Below, in pieces: positions 1 through 8,347 of a stretch of 48,918 nucleotides of DNA. The translations under genes were made by a program, and so were the position numbers. The notes below the pieces were generated by a model, which did no database searches, had not been told where the DNA came from, and was given only the letters and a program-made list of their open reading frames with translations. Every line of letters starts with the position of its first letter. The first letter of the stretch is position 1. The stretch is from positions 1-48,918 of the forward strand of contig NZ_JAHLDL010000036.1 in the NCBI RefSeq assembly GCF_018861315.1, in the 5' to 3' direction. This stretch comes from Clostridium bowmanii (lineage in GTDB: Bacteria; Bacillota; Clostridia; Clostridiales; Clostridiaceae).

Positions 1-39
1 ATAACCATTATCTGAGAAGATAATCAAAAAATCGTGTAT

Positions 40-1092
40 TTATGCAATATACGGAAATTTTTCTCGGATAATCATATTTCTAGGATAATGACTAAAACAA
101 AGACACCGTGTAATTCCTTCAACCTTTTCATATCCAGCATATGCATCACTTACGTGATAACCATGAAAACCTCCAAGGAACTTCTTTGCATGATCACCCG
201 AACGGCTACTAGTATATTTATATAAAATTATGGGAGGGCCTTCACAGTTGCCACCTCTATGTATCCAAATGTAAGATTTGCTTGATGCCTTTTTCCCCTC
301 CTCATGATTTACCTGCCAGGTTGTTTCATCACCCATGATAACACTGCATTTCAACAATTGCTCGTGCATTTTCTCATATAGAGGCATAAGCCAGTATTCA
401 GAACTGCGTATCACCCAGTTCGCCATCATGTCTCTCTTAAGTTCAGCACCCATTCTTTTAAAATCTTTTTCCTGGCGATATAGTGGTACTGACATCATAT
501 ACTTTTGATACATTACCCATGCTACGCATGAAGGCGATGCAAAAGAGTGCGAAAGCACAGGTGCTGGTACAGGCGCGCAGGATATAGAATCATATGGATT
601 AGTATCATTTTTCCCACATTCAATGCATTTGTATACATATTGGACGTAGTCCTTCATTACTAACTTTGCTGGGATATATTCCATTTCAGATCTTACTGTT
701 TTCTTTCCAATTATCTTAAGTTCACTGCCACAGATTTTACATATAGCTTCTTCAGCATTAAGTACACATTCAATTACCTCATGTGGCAGTGCTTTAATCA
801 ACTTGTCTCTGTCACCTTTTTTTCTTACAGGTCTCTTATGTTCTTTAATATTTATAACTTTATTTTCGGTTTTATCTAAGATTTCATCAATTAGTTCACC
901 AAAAAGGAAACATTGCCCATATACCTGTGGTGTTTTCTCACTCGATGCTCCAAAGCGCTGTTTTGATGCATGTAACACTGCTTGAGTGAGAATCTCAACG
1001 TTGTGCTCCAATAAAATCACCTTTTCCTGCAGTGTTCTGTTTTCATTTTCAAGTTGTCTAATACGTTGATTTTTTTCATCAAAAGACTGCAT
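40..1092 (-). pseudogene. tnpC: IS66 transposase TnpC, 3'-truncated
   Basis: This 350-residue product is the N-terminal two thirds of an IS66 TnpC (DDE transposase, normally about 450-530 residues). Residues 10-40 form a leucine-zipper-like coiled coil. A Cys-rich zinc-finger-like segment follows (CKICGSEL and CIECGKND). The first two catalytic acidic positions are visible in VIMGDETTWQV and HVSDAYAGYE. Homology runs to about CLCFSH, where full-length relatives continue with a His-Arg-Arg stretch and later the third catalytic acid. Here the reading turns to unrelated residues and stops within about 17 codons. The catalytic Glu and C-terminal domain are therefore missing, by frameshift or deletion near 100. 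The start is well supported by AAAGGAG seven bases upstream of the ATG. Confidence 0.85.
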
Positions 1093-1170
1093 TTAAAAGG
1101 CTCCTTTCCGGTTAATTTATTAACTATATTATACCAGAAAAACGGCTAGTTTACTAGCTTTATGATGATA

Positions 1171-1542
1171 TTAAAAAATTATATTTTCAGTATTAACATC
1201 TTCTCTATGTACCTTTTTTTGATCAATTTGTAGCCCTTCCAAAAGCCACTCCATTTGACGCTTTGTTATATCTCTTATTTCCCCCTGATTCTTTGGCCAC
1301 TGAAATTTCATATCATCAGAAAGGAATTTTGTAACCAGAATAAAGCCATTTCGATCCCAGCGTAATGCCCTAAGTGAATTATGGCGCTTATTGCAGAATA
1401 AGAAAACACTTTTACCAGAGTAAGGATCAAGTTTAAATTTTAATGAAACCAATGCAGAAAGTCCGTTTTGTTGCTTGCGAAAATCTGTTGCACCAAGAGC
1501 AATATATATGTGATCAGCCTCATCGGCTATATGATGTATCAT
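1171..1542 (-). CDS. tnpB: IS66 family accessory protein TnpB
   Basis: This 123-residue protein is a typical IS66 TnpB (IS66 Orf2 family, usually 110-125 residues), required together with TnpC for transposition although its biochemical role is unclear. Family hallmarks are visible: IYIALGATDFRK near the N terminus, then SVFLFCNKRHNSLRALRWDRNG and FQWP. Its ATG overlaps the tnpA stop codon (1539-1541) in an ATGA arrangement, so translation is probably coupled to tnpA. The frame is intact, unlike tnpC downstream. Confidence 0.93.
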   Translation of the reverse strand: MIHHIADEADHIYIALGATDFRKQQNGLSALVSLKFKLDPYSGKSVFLFCNKRHNSLRALRWDRNGFILVTKFLSDDMKFQWPKNQGEIRDITKRQMEWLLEGLQIDQKKVHREDVNTENIIF

Positions 1543-1874
1543 AGTTCCTGCAGAACTTTCATTAGTCCTGCTAAAGAAGTTTGATTGAAATTGCTTGGAA
1601 CTGTTACCTTTATATTTTTAATAAATATCTGGAAATGATTTGATTTATCTGAATTAGTTAATGCCTCGTCGGCATTTGAAAGGATTGGAGTGATTTCAGC
1701 AAATGTCATTTCGTTGTCCGGATTTTGTTTTTCACTTATTTTATGATTCCAATAATGATACTTACCTTTGCTAATTTCATTGTTTTTACACCATTCTGAA
1801 ACTGACATTCCGCTTTTAGTTCTTTTATTAATTATTTGCTTCCAGAGAAGCAGGTCTTCAGCTGTAGATCTCAA
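1539..1874 (-). CDS. tnpA: IS66 family protein TnpA (TTG start)
   Basis: This 111-residue protein is the small helix-turn-helix-like first protein of IS66 elements, with motifs such as WKQIINKRTKSGMSVSEWC and NEISKGKYHYW. An in-frame ATG exists at 1889, but the bases just after it read GGGAGG, a strong ribosome binding site seven bases ahead of a TTG (1872-1874). I therefore place the start at that TTG, beginning LRSTAEDLLLW. The ribosome binding site lies in one arm of a long inverted repeat (1880-1924), which suggests translational control. The stop overlaps the tnpB start. Confidence 0.85.
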   Translation of the reverse strand: MRSTAEDLLLWKQIINKRTKSGMSVSEWCKNNEISKGKYHYWNHKISEKQNPDNEMTFAEITPILSNADEALTNSDKSNHFQIFIKNIKVTVPSNFNQTSLAGLMKVLQEL

Positions 1875-1879
1875 AATAA

Positions 1880-1924
1880 AACCTCCCATCGATTACTTTA
1901 TCAAAGTATACCAAATGGGAGGTT
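1880..1924 (-). promoter_or_regulatory. Inverted repeat sequestering the tnpA ribosome binding site
   Basis: Ten-base perfect arms AACCTCCCAT (1880-1889) and ATGGGAGGTT (1915-1924) face each other across 25 bases. The spacer itself contains a TACTTT/AAAGTA dyad. In a minus-strand transcript that enters from outside the element, CCTCCC would pair with the GGGAGG used by tnpA. A transcript starting inside the structure would lack the blocking arm. Confidence 0.55.
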
Positions 1925-2036
1925 AATTTACATTACGGTGTTTGTTCCATCGCTTACCATCAAAAGAGATATTATGAACATACGGTTTAGTACCCCATAA
2001 AGAAAAACCCATCCATTTCAACCACTATCCAAACAC

Positions 2037-2077
2037 AAAAGATAGCAAAGCCCTTAATAAAGTTTTCGCTATCTTTT
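2037..2077. terminator. Intrinsic terminator (bidirectional), REP transposase gene
   Basis: Perfect 10-base arms AAAAGATAGC (2037-2046) and GCTATCTTTT (2068-2077) stand just downstream of the Y1 transposase stop. The T-rich end serves the minus strand best. Confidence 0.7.
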
Positions 2078-2090
2078 ATCTGTATACTAA

Positions 2091-2663
2091 TCATATAGTA
2101 ATTGCATGCTCAACATATTTTTTATACAATTCAATGTTCTTGTCTTTAAAGTAAGATAGTATTCTATTACTACAAACAAACTTTTCTTTTTCAATACCTA
2201 TATACACAGAATAGCTACTCCAACGGTAATTTTCAGGCCTTTCAACCATTTTCGCTCTTACTGGGTTCAAATGTATATATCTACTTGTTTCTATAACATA
2301 AGAATCTTCTTCTATGAGTTCTGAGCCATATCTTGCCTGAAAAAGGTGTCCAACATACATATATTTATTATTAAAATACTTTGCGTAGAATCTATTGACC
2401 CTCATCATTAAATCCTTTATATGCTTATCCTTTGTTTGAACTTGAAGATGCACATGATTTGTCATTAAGCAATAACTTAGTATTTCATATTGATTTTCTA
2501 AAAATTTCACTGCTTCTTTTACGATTATAATATAAACTTGATAATCTTCATTATCTCTAAAAATATCACTACGTCTATTTCCTCTACATGTTATATGATA
2601 CATTGCATTTGGATACCATTCTCTTAATTTTCGTGCGCGTTTTAATTTTTCTTTTTCCTCCAT
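2091..2663 (-). CDS. REP-associated Y1 (IS200-like) transposase
   Basis: This 190-residue protein belongs to the Y1_Tnp/RayT superfamily of single-strand HUH nucleases. The early motif YHITCRGNRRSDIF, the metal-binding HUH pair in MTNHVHLQV (His70 and His72), the likely nucleophile tyrosine in VNRFYAKYFN (Tyr93 or Tyr96) and the RYIHLNPVRA signature are all visible. It is at the short end of the family, lacking the longer C-terminal region many clostridial relatives carry. The start has GGAG spaced seven bases before the ATG. No IS200/IS605 ends or REP palindromes are obvious nearby, so it may be a domesticated or solitary copy. A terminator at 2037-2077 closes the unit. Confidence 0.9.
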   Translation of the reverse strand: MEEKEKLKRARKLREWYPNAMYHITCRGNRRSDIFRDNEDYQVYIIIVKEAVKFLENQYEILSYCLMTNHVHLQVQTKDKHIKDLMMRVNRFYAKYFNNKYMYVGHLFQARYGSELIEEDSYVIETSRYIHLNPVRAKMVERPENYRWSSYSVYIGIEKEKFVCSNRILSYFKDKNIELYKKYVEHAITI

Positions 2664-2795
2664 AGATATCTCCTATTTTTTTATTTATTAAAATTATATC
2701 CTTTTTAAATTGATATAATCATTCTTAAATAGTAAAAATATTCGACATAAACCACCAGATACCAGGTTACATTCCTCACACCCACTCAGTTTTGT

Positions 2796-5516
2796 TTAAT
2801 AAACATCTGAAAGTTCCAATTGTATGCTTTCTTTTTTATCTGTGATTTTATTACTCTGCATCACATCTCCATTAGGTACATTTTTTGAAGGAAGCATAAC
2901 TATAAACTTACTTCCCTTACCAAATACACTTTCAACATATATACTACCACCATGTAATTCTACAATTGCTTTAACTAAACTGAGTCCAATACCTGTACCT
3001 TCTGCATTTCTAGATAGCGATTTATCCACCTGTTTAAATCTATCAAAGATAACATCTAATTGATTTGCTTCAATACCAATGCCATCATCTTTAACTGATA
3101 TTTGAACGAATTCATTCTTATCTTTAATATCTACTAATATTTCACCGCCCACATGCGAAAATTTTATGGCATTTGATATAATATTTAATACTATCCGCTC
3201 TACTTTTTCTGGGTCACAATTAATTATTTTTTCCTCTGTATCCGTATCGAAAATAATATTTAACCCTTTGATTTTAGTAAAATTAGTTACAGACATAACT
3301 ATGTCCTCTACAACTTCCACTATGTTATTATTTGATAAATTCAATTCGAAAAAACCAGCTTCAATTTTTGATGAATCAACTATGTTATTAATAAGTTTCG
3401 ATAATCTGAAGCAATTTTGCTTCATTGAATCAATATATTTAATAAAAGAATCCTTCCATTTTTCTAATGAATCACTATTACAATACATATTTAATAACTG
3501 AACTGTTGCATATATAACATTTAGAGGTGTTTTAAGTTCGTGGGATATGTTAACAATAAACTCTTCCTGTGATTTTAATGCTTTCTCCATAATTATATTA
3601 GACTTTATTTCAGCTGTAACATCTACTATTAAAATTAATATTTCTTGTAGTTTTCCATTTACTTCAAGCATTGGTTCAAAAATAATATTCCAATATATCT
3701 CATTCCCATTAACCAAATATTTTTTTCTATTCAAATACTTAGTTTTCTTTTCTTTTAACACTTCATTAACAATTTGGGAATATTCGGTTGTTTGGAATAT
3801 TTCGAACAAATATTCTATCCTACTTCCATTTATTTCACTGATTGATTTGATATCAGATCTGAACAATTTAGCGATATTAAATGCATTTTTATTTAAATTC
3901 ACAATTTTTAAATCTGGACACGATAATCTAACAACAGGCAAATCAAAAGTATCTACCATCCTGTTTAAGAATTCATACCTGCTTCTTATAGCTTCTTCAT
4001 GTTTAAAATAGTCTGTCATGTCTCGGTTACAAAGTACCCCTAAAGTAAATTTTCCCTCACTGTCATAAATAGGTGTTCCACTAACATCTACTTGTAATGT
4101 TTTACCAGCAAGTTTTACTACCATCCTCATATTTTTGAATTTTTCACCCCTCATAATCCTACGAGATGGTGTATTTTCCGAGTCAAGTTTCCCTCCTAAA
4201 GCATCAAAAAGCTCAGCTTGTTTATACCAATCACTTGTCTTAACTGTGTGTTCATAAAAGGGCGAAAACATCTCTCTTTCTGATTTGTTATATAATATAT
4301 ATTTCTCATCATTATCAAAAATAGAAATACCATCAGCTATATTTTCTATGATAGCTTCTAATTCCTTTTTCTGTTCTTCGATTTTTCTAGACTGCTCAAT
4401 TGTTTCAGTAATATCATGAAAACACGATACTACCATTGTTAAATCTCCATTCGTATTATAAATTGGAATTGAACTAATTTCCACAAAATACTCATTATTA
4501 GGCTGCCTTATAAACATCTTAACGTTTTTTACTATTTCACCTCTTAAAGCTCTAAGAGAAGGAAAATCTTCTAGTGATATTTCATTTCCTGCCATGTCAA
4601 ATATTTTAGTGTTTTTAAAAGCACCCGCTAAATCATTTACTCTGTCCAATTGATAAACTAGTTTTATTGCTTCTGGATTTATCCTTATAATTTCACTTTT
4701 ATTATCAACAATCATTACTCCCCCAGATAAGTTTTCAATTATACTAATAAGTTGTGTGTTTTGTTGCTGTAACTGTTCCTTCTGCTGCTGGATTATCTTG
4801 TTTTGTCGTTCTATACTTTGATTTTTTAAAACCCTTTCAGTAACTTCACAAGTGGTTACAAATATGTATTTAATCTTTCCGCCTTCGAATATAGGTGTTC
4901 GTATAGAATCCCAATAAGTTATTCCTCTCTCAAACTCATCAAATTTAAATTCTTTTGAATAGCTAGTCTTTTGTGTTTGAAGAAGAGTGTTCCAAATAAC
5001 TTCAATTTGGCTTCCTGCAAATCCTGTTACAATTTCTCTAATAGATTTACCTATGCTATTTTCCTCTTTATTAAAAGATAAACCTTGAAAATTAAGATAA
5101 CTTTCATTAGCTTTAAGCAATATTAAATCAGGTACACTGTAAACAGCTGCACCGGATATGTTTTCAATAAATGTTTGTTCTACAAAAATGAGCTTATCAT
5201 TAAGCCTGGATTTTGATTTCTCAACAAAAACATATTCTTTTTGATTTGTTATTTCACTATTAATAAGAGTTATATTCACTTCTCTTGGTTCAAGGAATTT
5301 TGTAAATATAAACCCTGTATAATCACTATTGATATTATCAAGAAGTATTTGCGAACTAATTTTTAGCATATCTCCTATTTCTATAAGTGACTTACCTATC
5401 AATTCACCCAATGCATACCCTGTGAACTCAATAAATTCTTTATTAACATCTGTTATAATACTATCACGCGAATACAAATACGGTTCTATTATTGTGCTAT
5501 TAAACTCATACTCCAA
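2796..5516 (-). CDS. Soluble multi-PAS sensor histidine kinase
   Basis: This 906-residue kinase has no membrane segment. In order it shows about five PAS-like modules (roughly 5-95, 115-230, 260-375, 390-505 and 515-640), with Gln/Glu-rich coiled coils at about 232-258 and 375-390. HisKA follows, with phospho-acceptor His659 in VNISHELKTPLN, then HATPase_c with the N box NIISNAIKF, DDGIGI and GTGIGLSL. The preferred start is TTG at 5514-5516, eight bases after GGGAGG; an upstream ATG at 5567 has no ribosome binding site and would translate a TA-repeat stretch. No response regulator is adjacent. Orphan PAS kinases of this type in clostridia often feed phosphate to Spo0A, so a sporulation-entry role is possible but is inference from architecture only. 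Confidence 0.92.
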   Translation of the reverse strand: MEYEFNSTIIEPYLYSRDSIITDVNKEFIEFTGYALGELIGKSLIEIGDMLKISSQILLDNINSDYTGFIFTKFLEPREVNITLINSEITNQKEYVFVEKSKSRLNDKLIFVEQTFIENISGAAVYSVPDLILLKANESYLNFQGLSFNKEENSIGKSIREIVTGFAGSQIEVIWNTLLQTQKTSYSKEFKFDEFERGITYWDSIRTPIFEGGKIKYIFVTTCEVTERVLKNQSIERQNKIIQQQKEQLQQQNTQLISIIENLSGGVMIVDNKSEIIRINPEAIKLVYQLDRVNDLAGAFKNTKIFDMAGNEISLEDFPSLRALRGEIVKNVKMFIRQPNNEYFVEISSIPIYNTNGDLTMVVSCFHDITETIEQSRKIEEQKKELEAIIENIADGISIFDNDEKYILYNKSEREMFSPFYEHTVKTSDWYKQAELFDALGGKLDSENTPSRRIMRGEKFKNMRMVVKLAGKTLQVDVSGTPIYDSEGKFTLGVLCNRDMTDYFKHEEAIRSRYEFLNRMVDTFDLPVVRLSCPDLKIVNLNKNAFNIAKLFRSDIKSISEINGSRIEYLFEIFQTTEYSQIVNEVLKEKKTKYLNRKKYLVNGNEIYWNIIFEPMLEVNGKLQEILILIVDVTAEIKSNIIMEKALKSQEEFIVNISHELKTPLNVIYATVQLLNMYCNSDSLEKWKDSFIKYIDSMKQNCFRLSKLINNIVDSSKIEAGFFELNLSNNNIVEVVEDIVMSVTNFTKIKGLNIIFDTDTEEKIINCDPEKVERIVLNIISNAIKFSHVGGEILVDIKDKNEFVQISVKDDGIGIEANQLDVIFDRFKQVDKSLSRNAEGTGIGLSLVKAIVELHGGSIYVESVFGKGSKFIVMLPSKNVPNGDVMQSNKITDKKESIQLELSDVY

Positions 5517-5567
5517 GATGGCACCTCCCACTATATATATATATATACCCAAATAGGTTTCATGCAT

Positions 5568-5936
5568 AAAATATTGAGCATTACTAATAGACTGTTTTGG
5601 GCATCATTTCACATATATTATATTCTTTCCTTAATAAATAGTCTACATCCGAGTTGTAGCGCAACTATATATTAATATTTAGTGTGCTCTTTTTCGTCTT
5701 TAAATTACATATATAAACAAAGTTTTTTACACTACTTGTATTTAATGATTTATATTGGTAAAATAGTAATTAGCTTCTGATATTTAAGAAGAATATTTAA
5801 GCAAATTTGCACGATTATATGAGATTTCTCACGAAAAAAGTAGAATAATCTTTGTCCAAGCCTACTTTTCGGTCAAAGCTTATTATAATAAGCCACTTTC
5901 TTAAATAAAATAAAAGAAATGAGATGATGTTTAATA
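5568..5936. other. Intergenic region between divergent kinase and lipoprotein genes
   Basis: No gene is recognisable in these 369 bases. They hold a perfect AC-N16-CATAAAATA match on the plus strand (AC at 5547-5548, -10 at 5565-5573), which is not close to any start and may be chance. They also hold a small palindrome, GCTTAT/ATAAGC, around 5878-5893 ahead of the lipoprotein gene. The regulatory sites of both flanking genes must lie here. Confidence 0.4.
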
Positions 5937-7130
5937 ATGAAATTTTCAAAAAAATTACTATTAGTATTATCACTAATTGTACTAGTTTTATCATTTGCAG
6001 CTTGCAAAAAAAAAGTTGCTACTAAACCAGTAGCAGCCACAACACCAAAGCAAACGGAAAGTGTGACTAGCAAAAAAACAGAGGATACTACAAACCCTGT
6101 ATCAGGATCCATTTCTGATAATCTATATAAATATGAGGTTTTAATAAATGGTATCAAATATTCACTTCCAACTTCATTTTCTACCTTTGGAAAAAATAAA
6201 TGGGTTGGTACAGACTTTGATAAAAGTACATTAGAACCAAATCAGTATAAGCTAGAGTATCCCAAGAATGGTGAACAAACTATGATGATTCAGATAGCAA
6301 ATTTTGGCATGGATGTTTCACCAGTGTCAAAATGCGATGTTGGTGGAATTAAAATAGACTCGTTAAATAAAAATCAAGCGACCATCTCCATTGCAAAAGG
6401 AATTACTATAGGCTCTACATATGCTCAAGTAATTGCAGCATATGGCAAAGCAACAGACGAATATAAATCAGATACAATAACTAAATTAACATATAAATCT
6501 GGTACATATTCAAATTATGAGATTTCATTTGATACTAATATGAAGAAGGTATATAGTATTGAACTAGAAAATTTAGTACAGCCTGAAAAAACTACATCTA
6601 CATCTGCTGATACAAATCTTCCAGTAGCAGTTAAAAATTATAAAGCACCTTCAAGTGTAGGTACGGATTTATTCTCATTTCAAGTAAAATATGGTGGTAA
6701 TCTTTATAAATTACCAATACCAATTGCTGAACTCGTAAAAAATGGTTGGGTACTTCAATCAGATAATAGTAAAGTGATTGCTGCAAAATCAAGTGCCGTG
6801 GGTGTGGAATTAAGAAAAGACAATCAGGTGCTAAGAACTCAGATTCAGAACTATAGTGACAAGGGCGAACCTTTAAAAAACTGTTTTGCTACTTATGTTG
6901 AATACTACAACAACGGTGCAGTGATTCATTTAGAATTGCCAAAAGGTATTTCAGAGAAATCCACCATGGCTCAAGTCACTGCAGCTTATGGTAAACCTAC
7001 TGAAACAGAAAAAAGCTCAACCTTTACCTATTATACATATGGAAAAATATTTGAACAAGTTGTCTTTATGACTAAAGGTGGAAAAATCGAAAAAATCGAG
7101 GTACAATATTCACCAAAGACTTTAGATTAA
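5937..7130 (+). CDS. Lipoprotein with two tandem copies of an unrecognised domain
   Basis: This 397-residue secreted lipoprotein has a short Lys-rich N terminus, a hydrophobic core and the lipobox SFAAC with the lipidated Cys at position 23. A Thr/Lys/Pro-rich linker follows. The body consists of two related modules of about 145 residues (about 60-215 and 240-397). Both start with a LYKYEVLINGIKYSLP- or LFSFQVKYGGNLYKLP-like strand pair. Both later contain an IAKGITIGSTYAQVIAAYGK- or LPKGISEKSTMAQVTAAYGK-like motif, a clear internal duplication. I do not recognise a named family; it is an extracytoplasmic, membrane-tethered protein of unknown role. It stands alone between an AT-rich promoter region and a strong terminator. 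The ribosome binding site is weak (GAGATGA). Confidence 0.85.
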   Translation: MKFSKKLLLVLSLIVLVLSFAACKKKVATKPVAATTPKQTESVTSKKTEDTTNPVSGSISDNLYKYEVLINGIKYSLPTSFSTFGKNKWVGTDFDKSTLEPNQYKLEYPKNGEQTMMIQIANFGMDVSPVSKCDVGGIKIDSLNKNQATISIAKGITIGSTYAQVIAAYGKATDEYKSDTITKLTYKSGTYSNYEISFDTNMKKVYSIELENLVQPEKTTSTSADTNLPVAVKNYKAPSSVGTDLFSFQVKYGGNLYKLPIPIAELVKNGWVLQSDNSKVIAAKSSAVGVELRKDNQVLRTQIQNYSDKGEPLKNCFATYVEYYNNGAVIHLELPKGISEKSTMAQVTAAYGKPTETEKSSTFTYYTYGKIFEQVVFMTKGGKIEKIEVQYSPKTLD

Positions 7131-7161
7131 TGTAATACAAACAATTATTTTTTTTCCAAGT

Positions 7162-7198
7162 AAATAGAGTGTAAGCTAAATTAGCTTACACTCTATTT
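7162..7198 (+). terminator. Strong intrinsic terminator after the lipoprotein gene
   Basis: Arms of 17 perfect bases (7162-7178 and 7182-7198) enclose a 3-base loop. The A/T-rich base of the stem allows it to work in both directions between the lipoprotein gene and the convergent relic locus. Confidence 0.88.
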
Positions 7199-7215
7199 TA
7201 TTATGTTATAAAAGT

Positions 7216-7636
7216 TTATTTTGCGGTATTGCTCTGAGCACTTTTCATAGCATCTTGAAGCTTTTGATTTATTGTATCAGCTTGCACCTGAGTAAAGTGA
7301 ATATGCTGCCCCCTTTACTATCTTATCTGAACTGATCACTATTGATTGATAATCCTTTGTAGGTGTAACTGTGCCCACTGAGTTTCCTTTGCTGTCTTCT
7401 AATTTTATATTAAAGGTTCCTCCCTCAAGGGCTATAGAACCTTTTGAAGCATCTGTATCATTTTAGGCTTTAATTCCATCTCCAGCAGCTTCGATTGCTA
7501 TAGTTCCAGCATTAACTGCCACTATGTCTTTTCCCATTTGCCACTAATTACATAGACCCCTGCTGCTGTTATAGTGATTTTACTATCTTTTACTGTTGCT
7601 CCCGTACCTTTCAAAGTAGCACTGGTTCCAGTTAGC
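7216..7636 (-). pseudogene. Remnant of a Cthe_2159-type carbohydrate-binding protein
   Basis: Translated pieces in different frames match the Cthe_2159/DUF4353 family (cell-surface beta-helix carbohydrate-binding proteins). The first is TGTSATLKGTGATVKDSK through GVYVISG, followed after a frame change by GKDIVAVNAGTIAIEAAG and DGIKA. An in-frame stop (7469-7471 region) sits exactly where relatives read KAEND. Then come SIALEGGTFNIK and IVISSDKIVKGAAYSLYSG, and finally a frame ending QDAMKSAQSNTAK. The middle of the normal protein, of the order of 150-200 residues, is missing between ISG and GKDIVAV. Multiple lesions make this a dead gene. Its upstream neighbour is the truncated DUF4956 gene, the usual genomic partner. 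Confidence 0.75.
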
Positions 7637-8183
7637 AGTTTTTAGAAGTTTTATTAGCTCCAAAGTTTACAAATTTAAGTGCAAACATCATTATACAAAG
7701 AGATGCTGTAAATAAGATACCATATCCAAAAAGTCCCACCCCTACTGCAAGTCCCGATGAGGTTGTAAAAAGCACATAAGATATATCCTTTGAATCACCA
7801 GGGACACTTCTAAACCTAATAATCATCAAAGCACCTGCCAGGCTAAAAACTCTTGCAACATTACTGCCTACCAAAAATACAATTATAGCTACAACTGTGG
7901 GTATAATAAACAAAGTAAGAACGAAGTTCTGAGAAAATCCTCCTTTAGTAGAAATTTTCATATAAGTAAAACTTATTATTGCACCTAAGATAAATGATAC
8001 AATTATGGTTAATATGGCATCTCTTAATAATATTTGTTTATTATTTAATGATAATTGTCTATTACTTAACAATAGATTCTCATATTCTTTTCCGTATTTA
8101 GAGAAGCTCATTTTATATATCTTGTATTCAGAAAGCAATTTTGTTAACCAAATTGGAATATTGTTTTCTGCTTTAACTTCCAT
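7632..8183 (-). CDS. DUF4956 membrane protein relic fused to a VTC-domain tail
   Basis: The 183-residue reading frame combines two parts. Residues about 1-45 (IPIWLTKLLSEYKIYKMSFSKYG region) resemble the C-terminal end of VTC-type polyphosphate polymerases. From about ILLRDAILTII onward it is a DUF4956 protein with four hydrophobic segments and the signature GALMIIRFRSVPGDSKDISY. DUF4956 proteins normally carry a cytosolic C-terminal region of some 60-80 more residues, which is missing. There is no ribosome binding site ahead of the ATG at 8183. VTC polymerase, DUF4956, CotH and Cthe_2159-like genes are, from memory, frequent neighbours in clostridia, so this is best read as an internally deleted relic rather than a working gene. 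Confidence 0.65.
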   Translation of the reverse strand: MEVKAENNIPIWLTKLLSEYKIYKMSFSKYGKEYENLLLSNRQLSLNNKQILLRDAILTIIVSFILGAIISFTYMKISTKGGFSQNFVLTLFIIPTVVAIIVFLVGSNVARVFSLAGALMIIRFRSVPGDSKDISYVLFTTSSGLAVGVGLFGYGILFTASLCIMMFALKFVNFGANKTSKNC

Positions 8184-8259
8184 TTGTAGTAGTAATATTT
8201 AAAAATTGTGTGAACATTATGGTCAATAATAATTGATAAATATTATTAGCTAATTACCG

Positions 8260-8309
8260 AAATAAGGCATAGAAATGGAGATCAATACCTCCTTTTCTAT
8301 GCCTTATTT
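8260..8309 (-). terminator. Intrinsic terminator after the cardiolipin synthase gene
   Basis: Sixteen-base perfect arms (8260-8275 and 8294-8309) have an inner GGAG/CTCC extension, lying 39 bases after the cls stop. The stem base is A/T-rich on both sides, so it can work in both directions. Confidence 0.85.
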
Positions 8310-8347
8310 ACGTAGTGCTGTTGTTTTAACATAACCCAGTTCACTTT

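Larger units (their letters stand above)
1..1931 (-). mobile_element. IS66-family element, partial (tnpA-tnpB-tnpC)
   Basis: Three genes in the order typical of IS66 elements (tnpA, tnpB, tnpC) run leftwards. The likely outer end on the tnpA side is at 1931, where the minus strand begins GTAAATTAACCTCCC; IS66 ends commonly start with GTAA. The other end is not recognisable: tnpC stops early at position 40 and only 39 bases of window remain. No target-site duplication can be checked. The element is probably immobile unless complemented in trans. Confidence 0.75.

Noticed and set aside
2824-4011. Open frames opposite the histidine kinase
   Set aside because: Antisense shadows of HisKA, HATPase and PAS coding sequence, without ribosome binding sites.
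5547-5573. Perfect AC-N16-CATAAAATA on the plus strand near the kinase start
   Set aside because: The nearest gene in that direction starts about 365 bases away; several chance matches are expected in a window of this size and AT content.
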